Below, piece after piece: positions 35,802-46,273 of a stretch of 64,000 nucleotides of DNA (the first letter of the stretch is position 1; every line of letters starts with the position of its first letter). Both the position numbers and the translations under genes were made by a program. Origin of the DNA: Pyrinomonadaceae bacterium (GTDB lineage: Bacteria > Acidobacteriota > Blastocatellia > Pyrinomonadales > Pyrinomonadaceae); NCBI GenBank assembly GCA_019186825.1, contig JABARP010000001.1:54601-118600 (forward strand), written 5' to 3'. The notes under the pieces were generated by a model. That model saw nothing but the letters and a program-made list of their open reading frames with translations. It made no database searches and had not been told where the DNA came from.

Positions 35802-37922
35802 ATGAATGATAACGTGATTTATTTGGTGCCGGCATTCGGCATTCTCGGCCTGATCGTGATGGCGTACAAGTCCGCCTGGGTCGGCAGACAGGACGCGGGC
35901 GACGAAAAAATGCGCGAGCTTGCAGGCCACATTGCCGACGGCGCGATGGCATTTCTTCGTGCCGAATGGAAGGTTCTGAGCATCTTCGTGCTTATTACCG
36001 CCGTGCTTCTCGCTTATTCGGGCACGATCCACGAAGTGAACGGCCGCCAGATCCATTCAAGCTGGGTCATCTGTATTGCGTTCGTCATCGGAGCGGTCTT
36101 TTCGGCGACAGCCGGATACATCGGGATGCGGGTTGCGACGAAAGCTAATGTCCGCACAACGCAGGCCGCCCGACAGAGCCTAAAACAGGCACTTAAAGTT
36201 TCATTCACAGGCGGGACGGTCATGGGACTCGGTGTCGCGGGCCTCGCGGTTCTCGGGCTCGGCGGCCTCTTCATTGCGTTTCTCGCAATGTTCGCACACC
36301 TTAACAACGATCAGGTGAGGACCGCGATCGAGGTTCTCACGGGCTTCTCGCTCGGTGCGGAATCCATCGCACTTTTTTCACGCGTCGGCGGCGGTATCTA
36401 CACGAAAGCTGCCGACGTCGGTGCAGACCTCGTCGGCAAGGTCGAAGCCGGTATCCCTGAGGACGATGTCCGTAATCCCGCTACGATCGCCGATAACGTC
36501 GGCGATAACGTTGGCGACGTTGCCGGAATGGGAGCTGACCTTTTCGGCTCGTATGTTGCGACCATCCTCGCGACGATGGTCCTCGGCCAAGAGGTCAATG
36601 TTCGCGACTCGATGGGCGGAATGGCGCCGATCCTGCTCCCGATGATCATCTGCGGACTCGGCATCGTTTTCTCGATCGTCGGCACATTCTTCGTCAGGAT
36701 AAAGGACGAGAACGCCAATGTTCAGAATGCTTTGAACCTCGGCAACTGGCTTTCGATGATCCTGACGGTCATCGCGTCGTACTTCGTCGTGAACTGGATG
36801 CTGCCTGAGGGAACGCTTGCTCTCCGCTCCGTAACCTTCACGCGTGAAGGCGTTTTCGGAGCTATCGTCGTCGGTACGGTCGTCGGTGCGATCATGAGCT
36901 TCGTAACGGAATATTACACCGCAATGGGCAAGGCTCCTGTGAAGTCGATCGTTCAGCAATCATCGACCGGCCATGCGACGAACATCATCGGCGGGCTTTC
37001 CGTCGGAATGAAATCGACGGTGGTGCCGATCTTGACGCTTGCCGGCGGCATCATGGCTTCGTACTATTTCGCAGGCCTCTACGGCGTCGCTATTGCGGCG
37101 GCAGGTATGATGGCGACGACCGCGATGCAGCTTGCGATCGACGCTTTCGGCCCGATCGCCGATAACGCAGGCGGTATCGCCGAAATGAGTCAGCTCCCAC
37201 CGGAAGTCCGCGAACGCACCGACAACCTTGATGCGGTCGGAAATACGACGGCCGCAACCGGAAAGGGATTTGCGATCGCGAGTGCGGCACTGACCTCGCT
37301 TGCGCTTTTTGCAGCGTTCGTCGGCATTGCCGGGATCGACCGCATCGACATTTACAAAGCGAACGTGCTTGCGGGCCTTTTCATCGGATCGATGATCCCG
37401 TTCATCTTTTCGGCACTTTGCATACAGGCAGTTGGACGTGCGGCGATGGACATGGTGCAGGAAGTTCGCAGACAGTTCCGCGAGATTCCGGGCATTATGG
37501 AATACAAAGCCAAGCCGGAGTATGAGAAATGCGTCGCGATCTCGACGCAGGCTTCGATCCGCGAGATGATCTTGCCGGGCGCGATCGCCCTTGTCACGCC
37601 GGTGATCGTGGGCTTTACCTTCGGCCCGGAAGTTCTCGGCGGTTTGCTCGCAGGCGTGACGGTCTCGGGCGTGCTAATGGGCATCTTCCAGTCGAATGCT
37701 GGTGGTGCCTGGGACAATGCCAAGAAATCTTTCGAGAAGGGCGTCGAGATCAATGGCGAGACCGTCTTCAAGGGTTCCGACCCGCATAAGGCGTCGGTTA
37801 CCGGCGACACGGTCGGCGACCCGTTCAAGGATACGTCAGGCCCGTCGATGAACATTCTCATCAAGCTGATGTCTATCGTCTCGCTGATCATCGCTCCGTA
37901 CATCTTCGGCATCGGGCAGTAG
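35802..37922 (+). CDS. hppA: membrane-bound proton/sodium pyrophosphatase
   Basis: A 706-residue protein with many transmembrane segments and the pyrophosphate site GADLVGKVEAGIPEDDVRNP near residue 206, followed by repeated NVGDNVGD. Hydrolysis of pyrophosphate drives H+ or Na+ pumping across the membrane. The motif GNTTAATGKGFA near residue 478 has Ala where the potassium-independent class has Lys, so this belongs to the potassium-dependent class; whether it moves H+ or Na+ cannot be read confidently. Followed by a strong terminator. Confidence 0.93.
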   Translation: MNDNVIYLVPAFGILGLIVMAYKSAWVGRQDAGDEKMRELAGHIADGAMAFLRAEWKVLSIFVLITAVLLAYSGTIHEVNGRQIHSSWVICIAFVIGAVFSATAGYIGMRVATKANVRTTQAARQSLKQALKVSFTGGTVMGLGVAGLAVLGLGGLFIAFLAMFAHLNNDQVRTAIEVLTGFSLGAESIALFSRVGGGIYTKAADVGADLVGKVEAGIPEDDVRNPATIADNVGDNVGDVAGMGADLFGSYVATILATMVLGQEVNVRDSMGGMAPILLPMIICGLGIVFSIVGTFFVRIKDENANVQNALNLGNWLSMILTVIASYFVVNWMLPEGTLALRSVTFTREGVFGAIVVGTVVGAIMSFVTEYYTAMGKAPVKSIVQQSSTGHATNIIGGLSVGMKSTVVPILTLAGGIMASYYFAGLYGVAIAAAGMMATTAMQLAIDAFGPIADNAGGIAEMSQLPPEVRERTDNLDAVGNTTAATGKGFAIASAALTSLALFAAFVGIAGIDRIDIYKANVLAGLFIGSMIPFIFSALCIQAVGRAAMDMVQEVRRQFREIPGIMEYKAKPEYEKCVAISTQASIREMILPGAIALVTPVIVGFTFGPEVLGGLLAGVTVSGVLMGIFQSNAGGAWDNAKKSFEKGVEINGETVFKGSDPHKASVTGDTVGDPFKDTSGPSMNILIKLMSIVSLIIAPYIFGIGQ

Positions 37923-37964
37923 GCCAGGGGAGTTGACTGACCGCTAGCTCGCTGAAATTTGATT

Positions 37965-37998
37965 TGCCGCTTCGGCTGTTAGCCGAAGCGGCATTTTT
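37965..37998 (+). terminator. intrinsic terminator after hppA
   Basis: TGCCGCTTCGGCT (37965-37977) pairs perfectly with AGCCGAAGCGGCA (37981-37993) across a three-base loop and is followed by five T residues. Confidence 0.9.
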
Positions 37999-38022
37999 GT
38001 CGCCGAGCGGCGGTGTCCGTAG

Positions 38023-38043
38023 CCCGCACGTTAGTAAGGGCTC
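38023..38043. repeat. dispersed 21-bp repeat (inverted copy)
   Basis: Exact reverse complement of the 21-base element at 32929-32949, about 5 kb away, in the gap between hppA and guaA. Confidence 0.65.
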
Positions 38044-38096
38044 AATGTATCATCCACTCCGCCGAATTTGTTTGTTAGACGTCTATGCTCTTTTAG

Positions 38097-38243
38097 CTCC
38101 GTAGGAGCGGAATGTTTATAGAACCGCGACGGATCATTTTCTTCTTGGAGCGCGTGAAACGTGCGACAGAGCTTGTCGGCGGCATAGCCGCCTCCGAGAA
38201 CGGCGTGGGCGACCGGTTCTATAAATATTCGGCTCCTACGGAG
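38097..38243. repeat. long inverted repeat between hppA and guaA
   Basis: Arms of 30 bases at 38097-38126 and 38214-38243 match 28 of 30 when one is reverse-complemented. Each arm also contains a small palindrome CTCCGTAGGAG. The 87 bases inside include the hairpin GGCGGCATAGCCGCC (38178-38192). No open reading frame with coding character is present. It resembles a non-autonomous REP/MITE-like unit. Confidence 0.65.
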
Positions 38244-38415
38244 TCGGGAACCACGCCCCCTCTGACGTGCGTGCTACGGACACGGCGGATACGTGCACGA
38301 ACCAAAACCGCCCAGTCAGCCGAGGCGGCTGGCACCCCTCGTTCCGGCACGAAAAGATGTTCCACTGTTGTCGAAGACTCCAACCGGGTAAGGAGACAAG
38401 CCATTTGTGCATTCT

Positions 38416-38466
38416 GTGCATTTTGTATCAATTCGTGCGTTTTGTGCATTTTTATACAATTCGTGC
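38416..38466. repeat. two 23-bp degenerate direct repeats
   Basis: Copies at 38416-38438 and 38444-38466 share GTGCATTTT at the start and AATTCGTGC at the end, 28 bases apart. The surroundings repeat the words TTTGTGCA and TTCGTGC further. It is the last piece of the gene-free 678-base gap 37923-38600. Confidence 0.5.
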
Positions 38467-38600
38467 AAAGTGTGCTTCAAATGGATCGGGTGGTTGGATA
38501 TGCTCGTTAGTGACGATGTCGTCATCGAGGCGGCGGTTCGGCAAAGGTCGTTCGGGAACGTATAATCGTCGTTTAGTTTTTTGCGGGAGCCTACACTGTT

Positions 38601-40145
38601 TTGCAACACGAACTAATACTCATACTCGATTTTGGCTCGCAGTACACGCAGCTGATCGCTCGGCGCGTACGCGAACAGGGCGTCTATTGCGAGATACTGC
38701 CCTTTCAAACATCGGTCGAAGCGATCGCGGCGAGGAAGCCTAAGGGCGTGATCTTGTCGGGCGGGCCTGCGAGCGTGACGGAGGACGGAGCCCCGCGTGT
38801 TGCGAGCGACTTTTACACGTCGCTTGACGTGCCGATCCTCGGCATTTGTTACGGCATGCAGATGATGGCGGTCGATCTTGGCGGAAAGAGCGAGCCAGCC
38901 GCGCAGCGTGAATACGGGCACGCGAAACTCAGGGTCTTGAGCGGAGGAACGCGTCTTTTTAACGGGCTGCCTTTCGAACTTGATGTTTGGATGAGCCATG
39001 GCGATCATGTGACGCAGCTTCCGGACGGATTCGTTTCAACGGCGACGACCGGCGATGTGATCACCGCGATCGAGAACGAAGAGCGGCGTTTGTTCGCGGT
39101 GCAATTCCATCCGGAGGTCTCGCACACGCCGGCGGGAAGCGAGATACTACGGAATTTTGTCTTCGACGTTTGCGGATGCACGGGCGACTGGACGGCATCG
39201 AGTTTCATTGCGGATGGTATCGCGAAGATCCGCGAAACGGTCGGCGACACGGGCCGCGTGATCTGTGGGCTTTCGGGTGGCGTGGACTCAACGGTCGCGG
39301 CGATGCTCGTGCATGAAGCGATCGGCGATCGGCAACGATGCATCTTTGTGAACAACGGCCTTCTGCGGGCGAATGAGTTCGAGGATACGCTCAAACTTTA
39401 TCGCGACACGATGAAGCTGAACGTTACGGGCGTTGATGCTTCGGATGAATTTTACGCAGACCTTGCGGGCGTGACGGACCCGGAGAAGAAGCGAAAGGCG
39501 ATCGGTGCAAGATTCATCAAGGTCTTTGAAAGGGAAGCAAACAAGGGCGAGAAGGCGGATTGGCTCGTGCAGGGAACGCTTTATCCTGATGTGATCGAAT
39601 CGGTCAGCCTTCGTGGCGCATCGGTTACGATCAAGACGCATCACAACGTCGGCGGCCTTCCCGAAAAGATGGATCTAAAGCTCATCGAGCCGCTTCGAGA
39701 GCTTTTCAAGGATGAGGTTCGGCTCATCGGACGCGACCTTAAAGTGCCCAGCGAGATCTTGGGGCGGCATCCTTTCCCCGGTCCGGGGCTTGCCGTGCGC
39801 ATCCTCGGCGAAGTTACGCCCGAGAAGGCCGCGGTGCTGCAAAAGGCTGATCGTATCTTTATCGAAGAGCTTAAGACATCTGAGCTTTACGATGACGTTT
39901 GGCAGGCGTTTGCGGTGCTGCTTCCGGTTCAATCGGTCGGCGTGATGGGCGATTTTCGCACATACGAGCAAACCGCCGTCTTGCGTGCCGTTACGAGCAC
40001 GGACGGAATGACGGCCGATTGGGCGCGTCTGCCGCACGAATTCCTCGCACGCGTTTCATCACGCATCACGAGCGAGGTCAGCGGCATAAACCGTGTCGTT
40101 TACGACATCTCGTCAAAGCCGCCAAGCACCATCGAGTGGGAGTGA
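38601..40145 (+). CDS. guaA: GMP synthase (glutamine-hydrolysing)
   Basis: A 514-residue GuaA. The class I glutamine amidotransferase domain (1-195) has [15 protein letters not shown] and the nucleophile region GICYGMQMM; the ATP-pyrophosphatase domain has [14 protein letters not shown] near residue 225; the dimerisation domain ends [12 protein letters not shown]. It converts XMP to GMP. The start appears to be TTG at 38601; no in-frame ATG fits before the conserved first strand. Confidence 0.95.
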   Translation: MQHELILILDFGSQYTQLIARRVREQGVYCEILPFQTSVEAIAARKPKGVILSGGPASVTEDGAPRVASDFYTSLDVPILGICYGMQMMAVDLGGKSEPAAQREYGHAKLRVLSGGTRLFNGLPFELDVWMSHGDHVTQLPDGFVSTATTGDVITAIENEERRLFAVQFHPEVSHTPAGSEILRNFVFDVCGCTGDWTASSFIADGIAKIRETVGDTGRVICGLSGGVDSTVAAMLVHEAIGDRQRCIFVNNGLLRANEFEDTLKLYRDTMKLNVTGVDASDEFYADLAGVTDPEKKRKAIGARFIKVFEREANKGEKADWLVQGTLYPDVIESVSLRGASVTIKTHHNVGGLPEKMDLKLIEPLRELFKDEVRLIGRDLKVPSEILGRHPFPGPGLAVRILGEVTPEKAAVLQKADRIFIEELKTSELYDDVWQAFAVLLPVQSVGVMGDFRTYEQTAVLRAVTSTDGMTADWARLPHEFLARVSSRITSEVSGINRVVYDISSKPPSTIEWE

Positions 40146-40158
40146 TCCCAAGCGGATC

Positions 40159-40992
40159 CTAGTTTGCCCTTGAGACGGGAAACGTCTTGCCGTCCGCACG
40201 ATAGAACGTACCCGTATTGTAACTCTCATCGTCGAAGACGAATTGATTCGGATCGCCCTTTGGCGGAGAAGATTCAAAGGTCGTGCTGTTCTTTGAGAAG
40301 AACATTTCAACACCTTTGCCCTTTTCCCAACGGACCTCGTACGCCATCTTGACCGGCTTGACGGTGCATGTGGTTTCGCCGACGCGGTACTTGCCCTCAA
40401 ATTCGCCGGCTACGGCGGGCGTATCAGCCGGCTTGTCAGCCTCCTTGAACCATTTGAGCATGCTGTCGGAAGGCGAGTAAACGATGTCGTCGATCTTCCA
40501 TGACTCGGCACCCGCGCTCATTTCGAATTTGATCGTATTCGGCTTGCCGAAATTCGTGAATGTTACATTTACGGTCGCCTTTTTCTCGTTCTTTGCGTCG
40601 ATCTGGCCCGTGCCGATCTTGAGGTCCTTGATCTCGACATCCTGAGCGTTGTAGAGCGGATCGCCGTCGATCACGCCAACGTCGCTCGTGTGTGTGGTCG
40701 CGTCTTTCCAGATCAGGTCTGCGAGCGGCTTGCTGAAGTATTTGTCGACAAGCGCGCGATCCTTCGATTGGAAGAATGGACTCTTCTTGGCGTCGTGAGC
40801 TTTGTAGAGTGCCTGGACGACCGTCTCCGGTGCGGGAAGGTTCACTTTTCCGGCGCCTGACATTGGGGTCGCAGCAGGCTCAGCGTTGGTACTTTCAGCG
40901 GCTGATACGTTCGTATTTGTACTCTTTGCTACCGTACATCCGCAAAAGACGAGGAACAGAACGGAGAGGCAAGCGGTAATGATCGGTTTCAT
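40159..40992 (-). CDS. lipoprotein with DUF3828-like domain
   Basis: A 277-residue protein with a short signal peptide ending at VFCGC, cysteine 19 being the likely lipidation site. After a Thr/Ala/Asn-rich linker (20-50) a DUF3828-like region follows, with TVVQALYKAHDAKK and SWKIDDIVYSPSDSML. The last 80 residues form a second small domain (GKYRVGETTCTVKPVKMAYEVRW). Likely envelope protein of unknown role, convergent with guaA. Confidence 0.7.
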   Translation of the reverse strand: MKPIITACLSVLFLVFCGCTVAKSTNTNVSAAESTNAEPAATPMSGAGKVNLPAPETVVQALYKAHDAKKSPFFQSKDRALVDKYFSKPLADLIWKDATTHTSDVGVIDGDPLYNAQDVEIKDLKIGTGQIDAKNEKKATVNVTFTNFGKPNTIKFEMSAGAESWKIDDIVYSPSDSMLKWFKEADKPADTPAVAGEFEGKYRVGETTCTVKPVKMAYEVRWEKGKGVEMFFSKNSTTFESSPPKGDPNQFVFDDESYNTGTFYRADGKTFPVSRAN

Positions 40993-41111
40993 GATCGGTT
41001 CAAGGCTCCTTTGCTGGTATTGACGGGCATAATGCCGTGCTTATGCAATAATTGAAACATATATTCCGGTATTTGAGTAAAACGAGAAGAAAATTATATC
41101 GAGGTGAAATT

Positions 41112-42884
41112 ATGTTCAAAAGCAGGGTGCGTCTTATCGTCCCCTTACTATTCATTCTGCTTTCGTCCGCTGTCTATGGACAGAAAGGGCTAAAGCTCGA
41201 CTACACAGTCTCTCTCTCAGACCCCTCGACCCGGCAGTTCCACATCACGACCGACATCGCGAATATCAACCAGCCGGAACTTCGCCTGAGCCTTCCGACA
41301 TGGGCTCCGGGCTGGTACACGGTCGAGAATTACTACAAGAACGTGTTGCGGTTCAGGATCACGGATGCGAACGGACGCGTTCTGCCGATGCGTATGGTCA
41401 AGAAGCAGACCTGGTCCGTCAACACGAAAGGTATCAAGCAGATCCGCGTCGATTACGATTACCGTGCAACGGTGCTCGCTCTCAATCAGGCGAAGATCGC
41501 AGATGATTACGCATTCTTTACGGGCATCGAGCTTTTCCTGGAGCCCGAGGGGCATCGCAACACGCCCTCGAATGTTCATTTCAAGGTGCCGAGCGGCTGG
41601 AATCTGATCTCCGCACTGCGAGAGACATCCGACCCGATGACCTTTGTTGCGGACAACTACGACGTTCTCGTTGACGCACCCGCGGAAATGGGTAAATTCG
41701 ACCTGCTGAAATACGAGGTCGAGGGCAAGCCGCATTATTTCGTCGCAAATCCGGCCGGCACATTCAGCAAGGAAAAGGCTGAGAAATTCACGCAGATGAT
41801 GGCAAAGGTCGCCGAGGCGGACAGCAAGATGTTCGGCGGGCTGCCGTATGAGAAGTATATTTCGTTCTACTTCTTCACGCCGCCGGAATCTAACGCCGGT
41901 GGTGCCCTTGAGCACCTGAATTCGTTCGTTGCGTTCGCGCCTCAGGGGAATGTTGCGACGCCGGAGATGATCATCGGGACGGCGGCACATGAGTATTTCC
42001 ACCTTTGGAACGTAAAGCGCATCCGTCCGGCAGAGATGTGGCCGTATGACTATTCGCGTGAGAACGAGACACCGCTGCTTTGGGTCTCAGAGGGCTTTAC
42101 GAACTATTACGGCGTTGTTTCGCGTTATCGCGCCGGACTCTCGAGCGTAGAGAGTTTTCTGAATTCGGCGGCAGGGGCGGCCGCGGGCGTCGAGGGCAAC
42201 GAGGTACGTAATTACGTATCGCCGGCGAACGCTTCGGTCTCGACCTGGGCTGGTTACGACACGCCGGTCGCTTTCGGCATCTCGTATTACACACAGGGAC
42301 AGAACTTGGGTGCTTTGCTCGACCTTTCGATCCGCAACGATTCCGACGGCAAATACAGCCTTGATGACGTGATGCGGACGCTCTACAACGATTTCTACAA
42401 GAAAGGCCGCGGATTCACGACCGAAGATATGATCTCGATCGTCAACAAGCTGACGAAGAAGGATTACCATCCTTTCTATGAGAAGTATATCTGGGGCACG
42501 GACGTACCGAATTACGACGAGATCTTCGGCTATGCAGGATATCGTTTGAACAAAGCGAAGCAGAAGGTCGCCGACCTCGGGATGAGCCTTAGGTTCCGGA
42601 ATGGCGGCATCATGGTCAACGGGATCGAACCCGGAAGTGCGGCACAGGCGGCCGGCTTTGCGAAGGGCGACGTCATCGAAAAGATCAATGGTGAGCCGCT
42701 TACGCGTGGCCCGCTGCAGGATCTGGCAGGGAAAGAAGCTACGTTCACCATCAAACGCGGCGATGCGGAGCAGACGATCAAGATGGTTGTCGGCACGCGT
42801 GACGTCGAGCGTTATGAGCTTGTGAGCGTTCCGACCCCGACCGCCAAACAACAGAAGATCCGCGACGGCTGGCTCGCCCGCTAG
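41112..42884 (+). CDS. secreted M61 glycyl aminopeptidase-like protease with PDZ domain
   Basis: A 590-residue protein from ATG 41112, which has GAGGTG just upstream and a clean signal peptide (about 1-23, ending AVYGQ); the in-frame start at 41052 would mask it. The zinc site is AAHEYFHLWNVKRIRP near residue 295 (HEXXH), and a C-terminal PDZ domain has GIEPGSAAQAAGFAKGD. M61 enzymes remove N-terminal glycine or alanine from peptides. Followed by a terminator. Confidence 0.9.
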   Translation: MFKSRVRLIVPLLFILLSSAVYGQKGLKLDYTVSLSDPSTRQFHITTDIANINQPELRLSLPTWAPGWYTVENYYKNVLRFRITDANGRVLPMRMVKKQTWSVNTKGIKQIRVDYDYRATVLALNQAKIADDYAFFTGIELFLEPEGHRNTPSNVHFKVPSGWNLISALRETSDPMTFVADNYDVLVDAPAEMGKFDLLKYEVEGKPHYFVANPAGTFSKEKAEKFTQMMAKVAEADSKMFGGLPYEKYISFYFFTPPESNAGGALEHLNSFVAFAPQGNVATPEMIIGTAAHEYFHLWNVKRIRPAEMWPYDYSRENETPLLWVSEGFTNYYGVVSRYRAGLSSVESFLNSAAGAAAGVEGNEVRNYVSPANASVSTWAGYDTPVAFGISYYTQGQNLGALLDLSIRNDSDGKYSLDDVMRTLYNDFYKKGRGFTTEDMISIVNKLTKKDYHPFYEKYIWGTDVPNYDEIFGYAGYRLNKAKQKVADLGMSLRFRNGGIMVNGIEPGSAAQAAGFAKGDVIEKINGEPLTRGPLQDLAGKEATFTIKRGDAEQTIKMVVGTRDVERYELVSVPTPTAKQQKIRDGWLAR

Positions 42885-42907
42885 AGCGGTTCGTTGAAGC
42901 CGAAAAT

Positions 42908-42949
42908 GCCCTCTCGATCGGTCTCAAAGCCGGATTGAGAGGGCTTTTT
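42908..42949 (+). terminator. intrinsic terminator after the M61 peptidase
   Basis: GCCCTCTC (42908-42915) pairs with GAGAGGGC (42937-42944), followed by five T residues. Confidence 0.75.
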
Positions 42950-43013
42950 CCGTGCGTTGAAGAAAATTTGGCCGGAAACCGATGAGGGCGGGCGGCACGG
43001 GGCCTGCGCTTCC

Positions 43014-43043
43014 TTGACCCTTAAAATAGGAGCGTGTTAGTCT
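43014..43043 (+). promoter_or_regulatory. candidate promoter of the ATP synthase operon
   Basis: TTGACC at 43014-43019 and TAGTCT at 43038-43043 with an 18-base spacer, about 60 bases upstream of the b' gene. The same -35 sequence, spacer length and a near-identical -10 occur before vapB at 46324. Confidence 0.4.
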
Positions 43044-43105
43044 TAATCCTTTTGAGTATGCGGCCTTTTTATGCTGTTAGCAGGCCGTTTCAAGGGTAAG
43101 TTTCT

Positions 43106-43546
43106 ATGCACCTAATTGCCGCTATCCAACTTTTCCCCGACGGGACGATGTTCTTGCACATCGGGATCATTCTCGTCATGATCTGGATACTCAATAAAAC
43201 GCTTTTTAAGCCGATAAATGCTGTGCTTGAGGCTCGTGAGAGGAATAGGAGCCATCAGGGCGGTGAGGCCGGAGCGATCCTCGAAGATGTCGCCGCCAAA
43301 GAGGCTTTGTACACGAGCGAGATCCGCGATGCCCGCAACGAGGGTTATCAGATAATCGAGCAACGCCATAATGCCGCCGTAGCGGAGCGAAACAACGCCC
43401 TTACCAAAGTTAAGGAAGAGGCCGCCGCAACGCTCGATGCCGGAAGAGCCGACATCGAGCGGCAGGCCGCAGCGGCGCGGGCCGAGATCGAGACCGGGGC
43501 AGAGGCAATGGCCGACCACATTACGGCAACAATTTTGAAAGGTTAG
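43106..43546 (+). CDS. atpF': ATP synthase F0 subunit b'
   Basis: A 146-residue protein with one N-terminal membrane helix (MFLHIGIILVMIWILNKTLFKPI, about 15-37) and a long charged coiled coil, the layout of the F0 peripheral stalk. Two b-type genes follow each other, as in lineages with b and b'. It opens the operon; genes for subunits a and c are not upstream, so they must lie elsewhere. Confidence 0.85.
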   Translation: MHLIAAIQLFPDGTMFLHIGIILVMIWILNKTLFKPINAVLEARERNRSHQGGEAGAILEDVAAKEALYTSEIRDARNEGYQIIEQRHNAAVAERNNALTKVKEEAAATLDAGRADIERQAAAARAEIETGAEAMADHITATILKG

Positions 43547-43552
43547 GAAGAT

Positions 43553-44113
43553 ATGATCATCGCCGTAATCAACAGCATTCTGCTATCGGCCGCCCCGCAC
43601 GGTGCGGGAGGCGGTTTTTATAACGAATGGATGAATATTCCGGGCTTTGAGGCCTGGAAGTTCGTGAACCTTGCGATCTTCGTCGCTGCTATGACATTCA
43701 TCCTGCGGAAGCGGCTCAGCGAGGGTTTCAAGCAGAAACGCGAAGAGATCCGCGCCGATCTCATCCGTGCGGAGAACGAAAAGAAGGCAGCTCTCGAACG
43801 CCTCACCGAGATCGAAGGCAAGATCGCACAAAAAGATACTGAAAAAGCAACGATCATCGCCCGTGCCAAGGCAGAGGCCGAGGCCGACGAGAAGGAACTT
43901 TCGGATCTGACCGCCGCCGACACCGCTCGGATAAAGGGCCAGGCTCAGGCAGAGCTGACCCGGCTTGCGAATCAATCACGAAGTGCTCTGCGGAGATTCT
44001 CCGCTGAGGAGAGCGTTCGGATCGCTGAGGAGCGTCTCCGTTCGCAGATCGACGGCGCTGTCGATGCCCGCCTGATCAAGAACGGCATCGCTGAGATCGG
44101 AGGTATGAACTAA
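43553..44113 (+). CDS. atpF: ATP synthase F0 subunit b
   Basis: A 186-residue protein with a membrane helix (FEAWKFVNLAIFVAAMTFILRKRL, about 29-52) followed by a long Glu/Lys/Ala-rich coiled coil that forms the stator with b'. Six bases after b'; its TAA shares one base with the delta ATG (TAATG), showing coupled translation. Confidence 0.88.
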   Translation: MIIAVINSILLSAAPHGAGGGFYNEWMNIPGFEAWKFVNLAIFVAAMTFILRKRLSEGFKQKREEIRADLIRAENEKKAALERLTEIEGKIAQKDTEKATIIARAKAEAEADEKELSDLTAADTARIKGQAQAELTRLANQSRSALRRFSAEESVRIAEERLRSQIDGAVDARLIKNGIAEIGGMN

Positions 44114-44655
44114 TGAGCACCGAAACGATCGCACGCCGATATGCCATCGCGTTGGCCGACGTCGTAACAAAGACCGGCGACGCCGAATCAGTAAAGCAGG
44201 AACTCGTCACCTGGAACGAGATGATCAAGGCGAGCGCTGACCTGCAGTCAGTTTTTGCAAGCCCCGCGATCCAGCACACAGCCAAAGAGAAATTGCTCGA
44301 GACGCTGATCGCAAAGGCCTCACCGTCAAGGACGACGGCGAATTTTCTGCGGGTTCTCGTCAAGAATGACCGTATCGGCGAGCTTGAGCAGATACAGGAG
44401 CGTTTTGAAGAGGAGTTGGCAGCAAGAAGCGGCCTTGTGGTCGCGTCCGTCGTGTCCGCCCGCGATCTGCCCGATGGCGAAAAGGGAGCGTTTCAGGCGA
44501 ACCTCGAGAGGCTCACCGGACGAAGGGTCGAGATCGAATACGCGATCGACCCCGAGATCATCGGCGGCGTGATAACACGGATCGGCTCGACCGTTTATGA
44601 CTCATCGGTGCGAACGAAGCTCGCGAACCTTCGCGAAGAGCTGGCGGCGGCGTAA
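44113..44655 (+). CDS. atpH: ATP synthase F1 subunit delta
   Basis: A 180-residue OSCP/delta protein: IARRYAIALADV at the N-terminus, ANFLRVLVKNDRIGELEQI in the middle and IIGGVITRIGSTVYDSSVRTKL at the C-terminus. It links the b stator to the alpha/beta head. Confidence 0.92.
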   Translation: MSTETIARRYAIALADVVTKTGDAESVKQELVTWNEMIKASADLQSVFASPAIQHTAKEKLLETLIAKASPSRTTANFLRVLVKNDRIGELEQIQERFEEELAARSGLVVASVVSARDLPDGEKGAFQANLERLTGRRVEIEYAIDPEIIGGVITRIGSTVYDSSVRTKLANLREELAAA

Positions 44656-44729
44656 GTATCGCCAGGACTTGAGACTTATTTCGAAAACGAAATTTTAGGC
44701 TCCGGAGAAGCCGGAAATATCAAAAAACA

Positions 44730-46262
44730 ATGGAAAGCATTAAAGCTAACGAAATCAACGAGATCATTCGTGCACAGATCGAGAATTTTGACGCGTCGAT
44801 GACGGTTGCCGAGGTCGGCACGGTCATCAAGGTCGGCGACGGTATCGCCGAGATCTACGGCCTTGAAAAGGTCATGGCCGGTGAATTGCTCGAGTTCCCG
44901 CACGCCGTTCGCGGCCTCGCACTCAACCTTGAAGAAGACAAGGTCGGCTGCGTTCTTTTCGGTGATTTCCAAAAGATCAAAGAAGGCGACGAAGTTAAGC
45001 GTACACGCCGCATCATGAGCGTGCCCGTCGGGGACGCGATGATCGGCCGCGTCGTTGACGCTCTCGGAAACCCGATCGACGGTAAAGGCGAGATCGTTAC
45101 CGACACTTACTATCCGGTCGAGCGTATCGCTCCCGGTATCATCGACCGTCAGCCCGTTAAAGAGCCGCTTCAGACCGGACTGAAGGCGATCGACGCGATG
45201 GTGCCGATCGGCCGCGGACAGCGTGAGCTTATCATCGGCGACCGCCAGACCGGTAAGACCGCGGTTGCGATCGATACGATCATCAACCAGAAGGGCAAGG
45301 ACGTGATGTGCGTCTATGTCGCGATCGGCCAGAAGGCATCGACCGTGGCACAGGTTCGCCAGAAGCTCGAAGAATACGGTGCGATGGATTACACGATCAT
45401 CGTGAACGCATCGGCATCCGATCCGGCGGCGATGCAGTTCCTCGCTCCTTATTCGGGCTGCGCGATGGGCGAATACTTCCGCGATAACGGACGCCACGCA
45501 TTGACGATCTATGACGATCTTTCGAAGCAGGCTGCGGCATACCGCGAGATCTCGCTGCTGCTCCGCCGTCCTCCGGGCCGCGAAGCTTACCCGGGCGACG
45601 TGTTTTACTTACACTCTCGCCTTCTCGAACGTGCGGCAAAGATGTCGGATGCCCGCGGCGGCGGAAGCTTGACGAGCTTGCCGATCATCGAAACGCAGGC
45701 CGGCGACATTTCGGCGTACATTCCGACCAACGTGATCTCGATCACGGACGGACAGATCTTCCTTGAATCGGACCTGTTTAACTCGGGCGTGCGTCCTGCT
45801 ATCAACGTGGGTAACTCGGTTTCCCGCGTCGGCGGTTCGGCACAGATCAAGGCGATGAAATCGGTTGCTGGTACGCTTCGTATCGACCTCGCACAGTTCC
45901 GCGAACTTGCGGCGTTCGCACAGTTCGGTTCGGACCTTGATAAGGCAACGCAGGCTCAGCTCGAACGCGGCCGCCGCCTTACCGAGGTCCTGAAACAGGG
46001 TCAATATCAGCCGATGCCGGTCGAAGATCAGGTTTTCGTGATCTGGACCGTCACGAAGGGACATGCCGACGACGTCGCGGTCGCAGACATACGCCGTTTC
46101 GAGGACGAACTTCTCTCGTTCGCAAAGACCTCGCATCCGGCCGTGCTCGCGTCGATCCGCGACAAGAAGAAGCTCGATGATGAGGTCGAAGCGTCGCTCG
46201 CCGAGGCTGTCGACGATTTCAAGGCAAAACGTTGGGAATCGGCAAACGCTGCTTCGGCATAA
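44730..46262 (+). CDS. atpA: ATP synthase F1 subunit alpha
   Basis: A 510-residue alpha subunit with beta-barrel domain, P-loop [13 protein letters not shown] near residue 170 and the arginine-finger region [13 protein letters not shown] near residue 365. Full length, with no broken motif. The next gene of a normal operon would be atpG, but a vapBC module is inserted 98 bases downstream, beginning just after an inverted repeat. Confidence 0.96.
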   Translation: MESIKANEINEIIRAQIENFDASMTVAEVGTVIKVGDGIAEIYGLEKVMAGELLEFPHAVRGLALNLEEDKVGCVLFGDFQKIKEGDEVKRTRRIMSVPVGDAMIGRVVDALGNPIDGKGEIVTDTYYPVERIAPGIIDRQPVKEPLQTGLKAIDAMVPIGRGQRELIIGDRQTGKTAVAIDTIINQKGKDVMCVYVAIGQKASTVAQVRQKLEEYGAMDYTIIVNASASDPAAMQFLAPYSGCAMGEYFRDNGRHALTIYDDLSKQAAAYREISLLLRRPPGREAYPGDVFYLHSRLLERAAKMSDARGGGSLTSLPIIETQAGDISAYIPTNVISITDGQIFLESDLFNSGVRPAINVGNSVSRVGGSAQIKAMKSVAGTLRIDLAQFRELAAFAQFGSDLDKATQAQLERGRRLTEVLKQGQYQPMPVEDQVFVIWTVTKGHADDVAVADIRRFEDELLSFAKTSHPAVLASIRDKKKLDDEVEASLAEAVDDFKAKRWESANAASA

Positions 46263-46273
46263 CGTAATATCCA

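Noticed and set aside
38112..38743. Open frames of up to 158 residues in the hppA-guaA gap
   Set aside because: They run through inverted and direct repeats, have no family match, and overlap guaA in the wrong frame.
44676..45497. 273-residue minus-strand frame opposite atpA
   Set aside because: Overlaps a full-length, well-conserved atpA; no independent evidence for coding.
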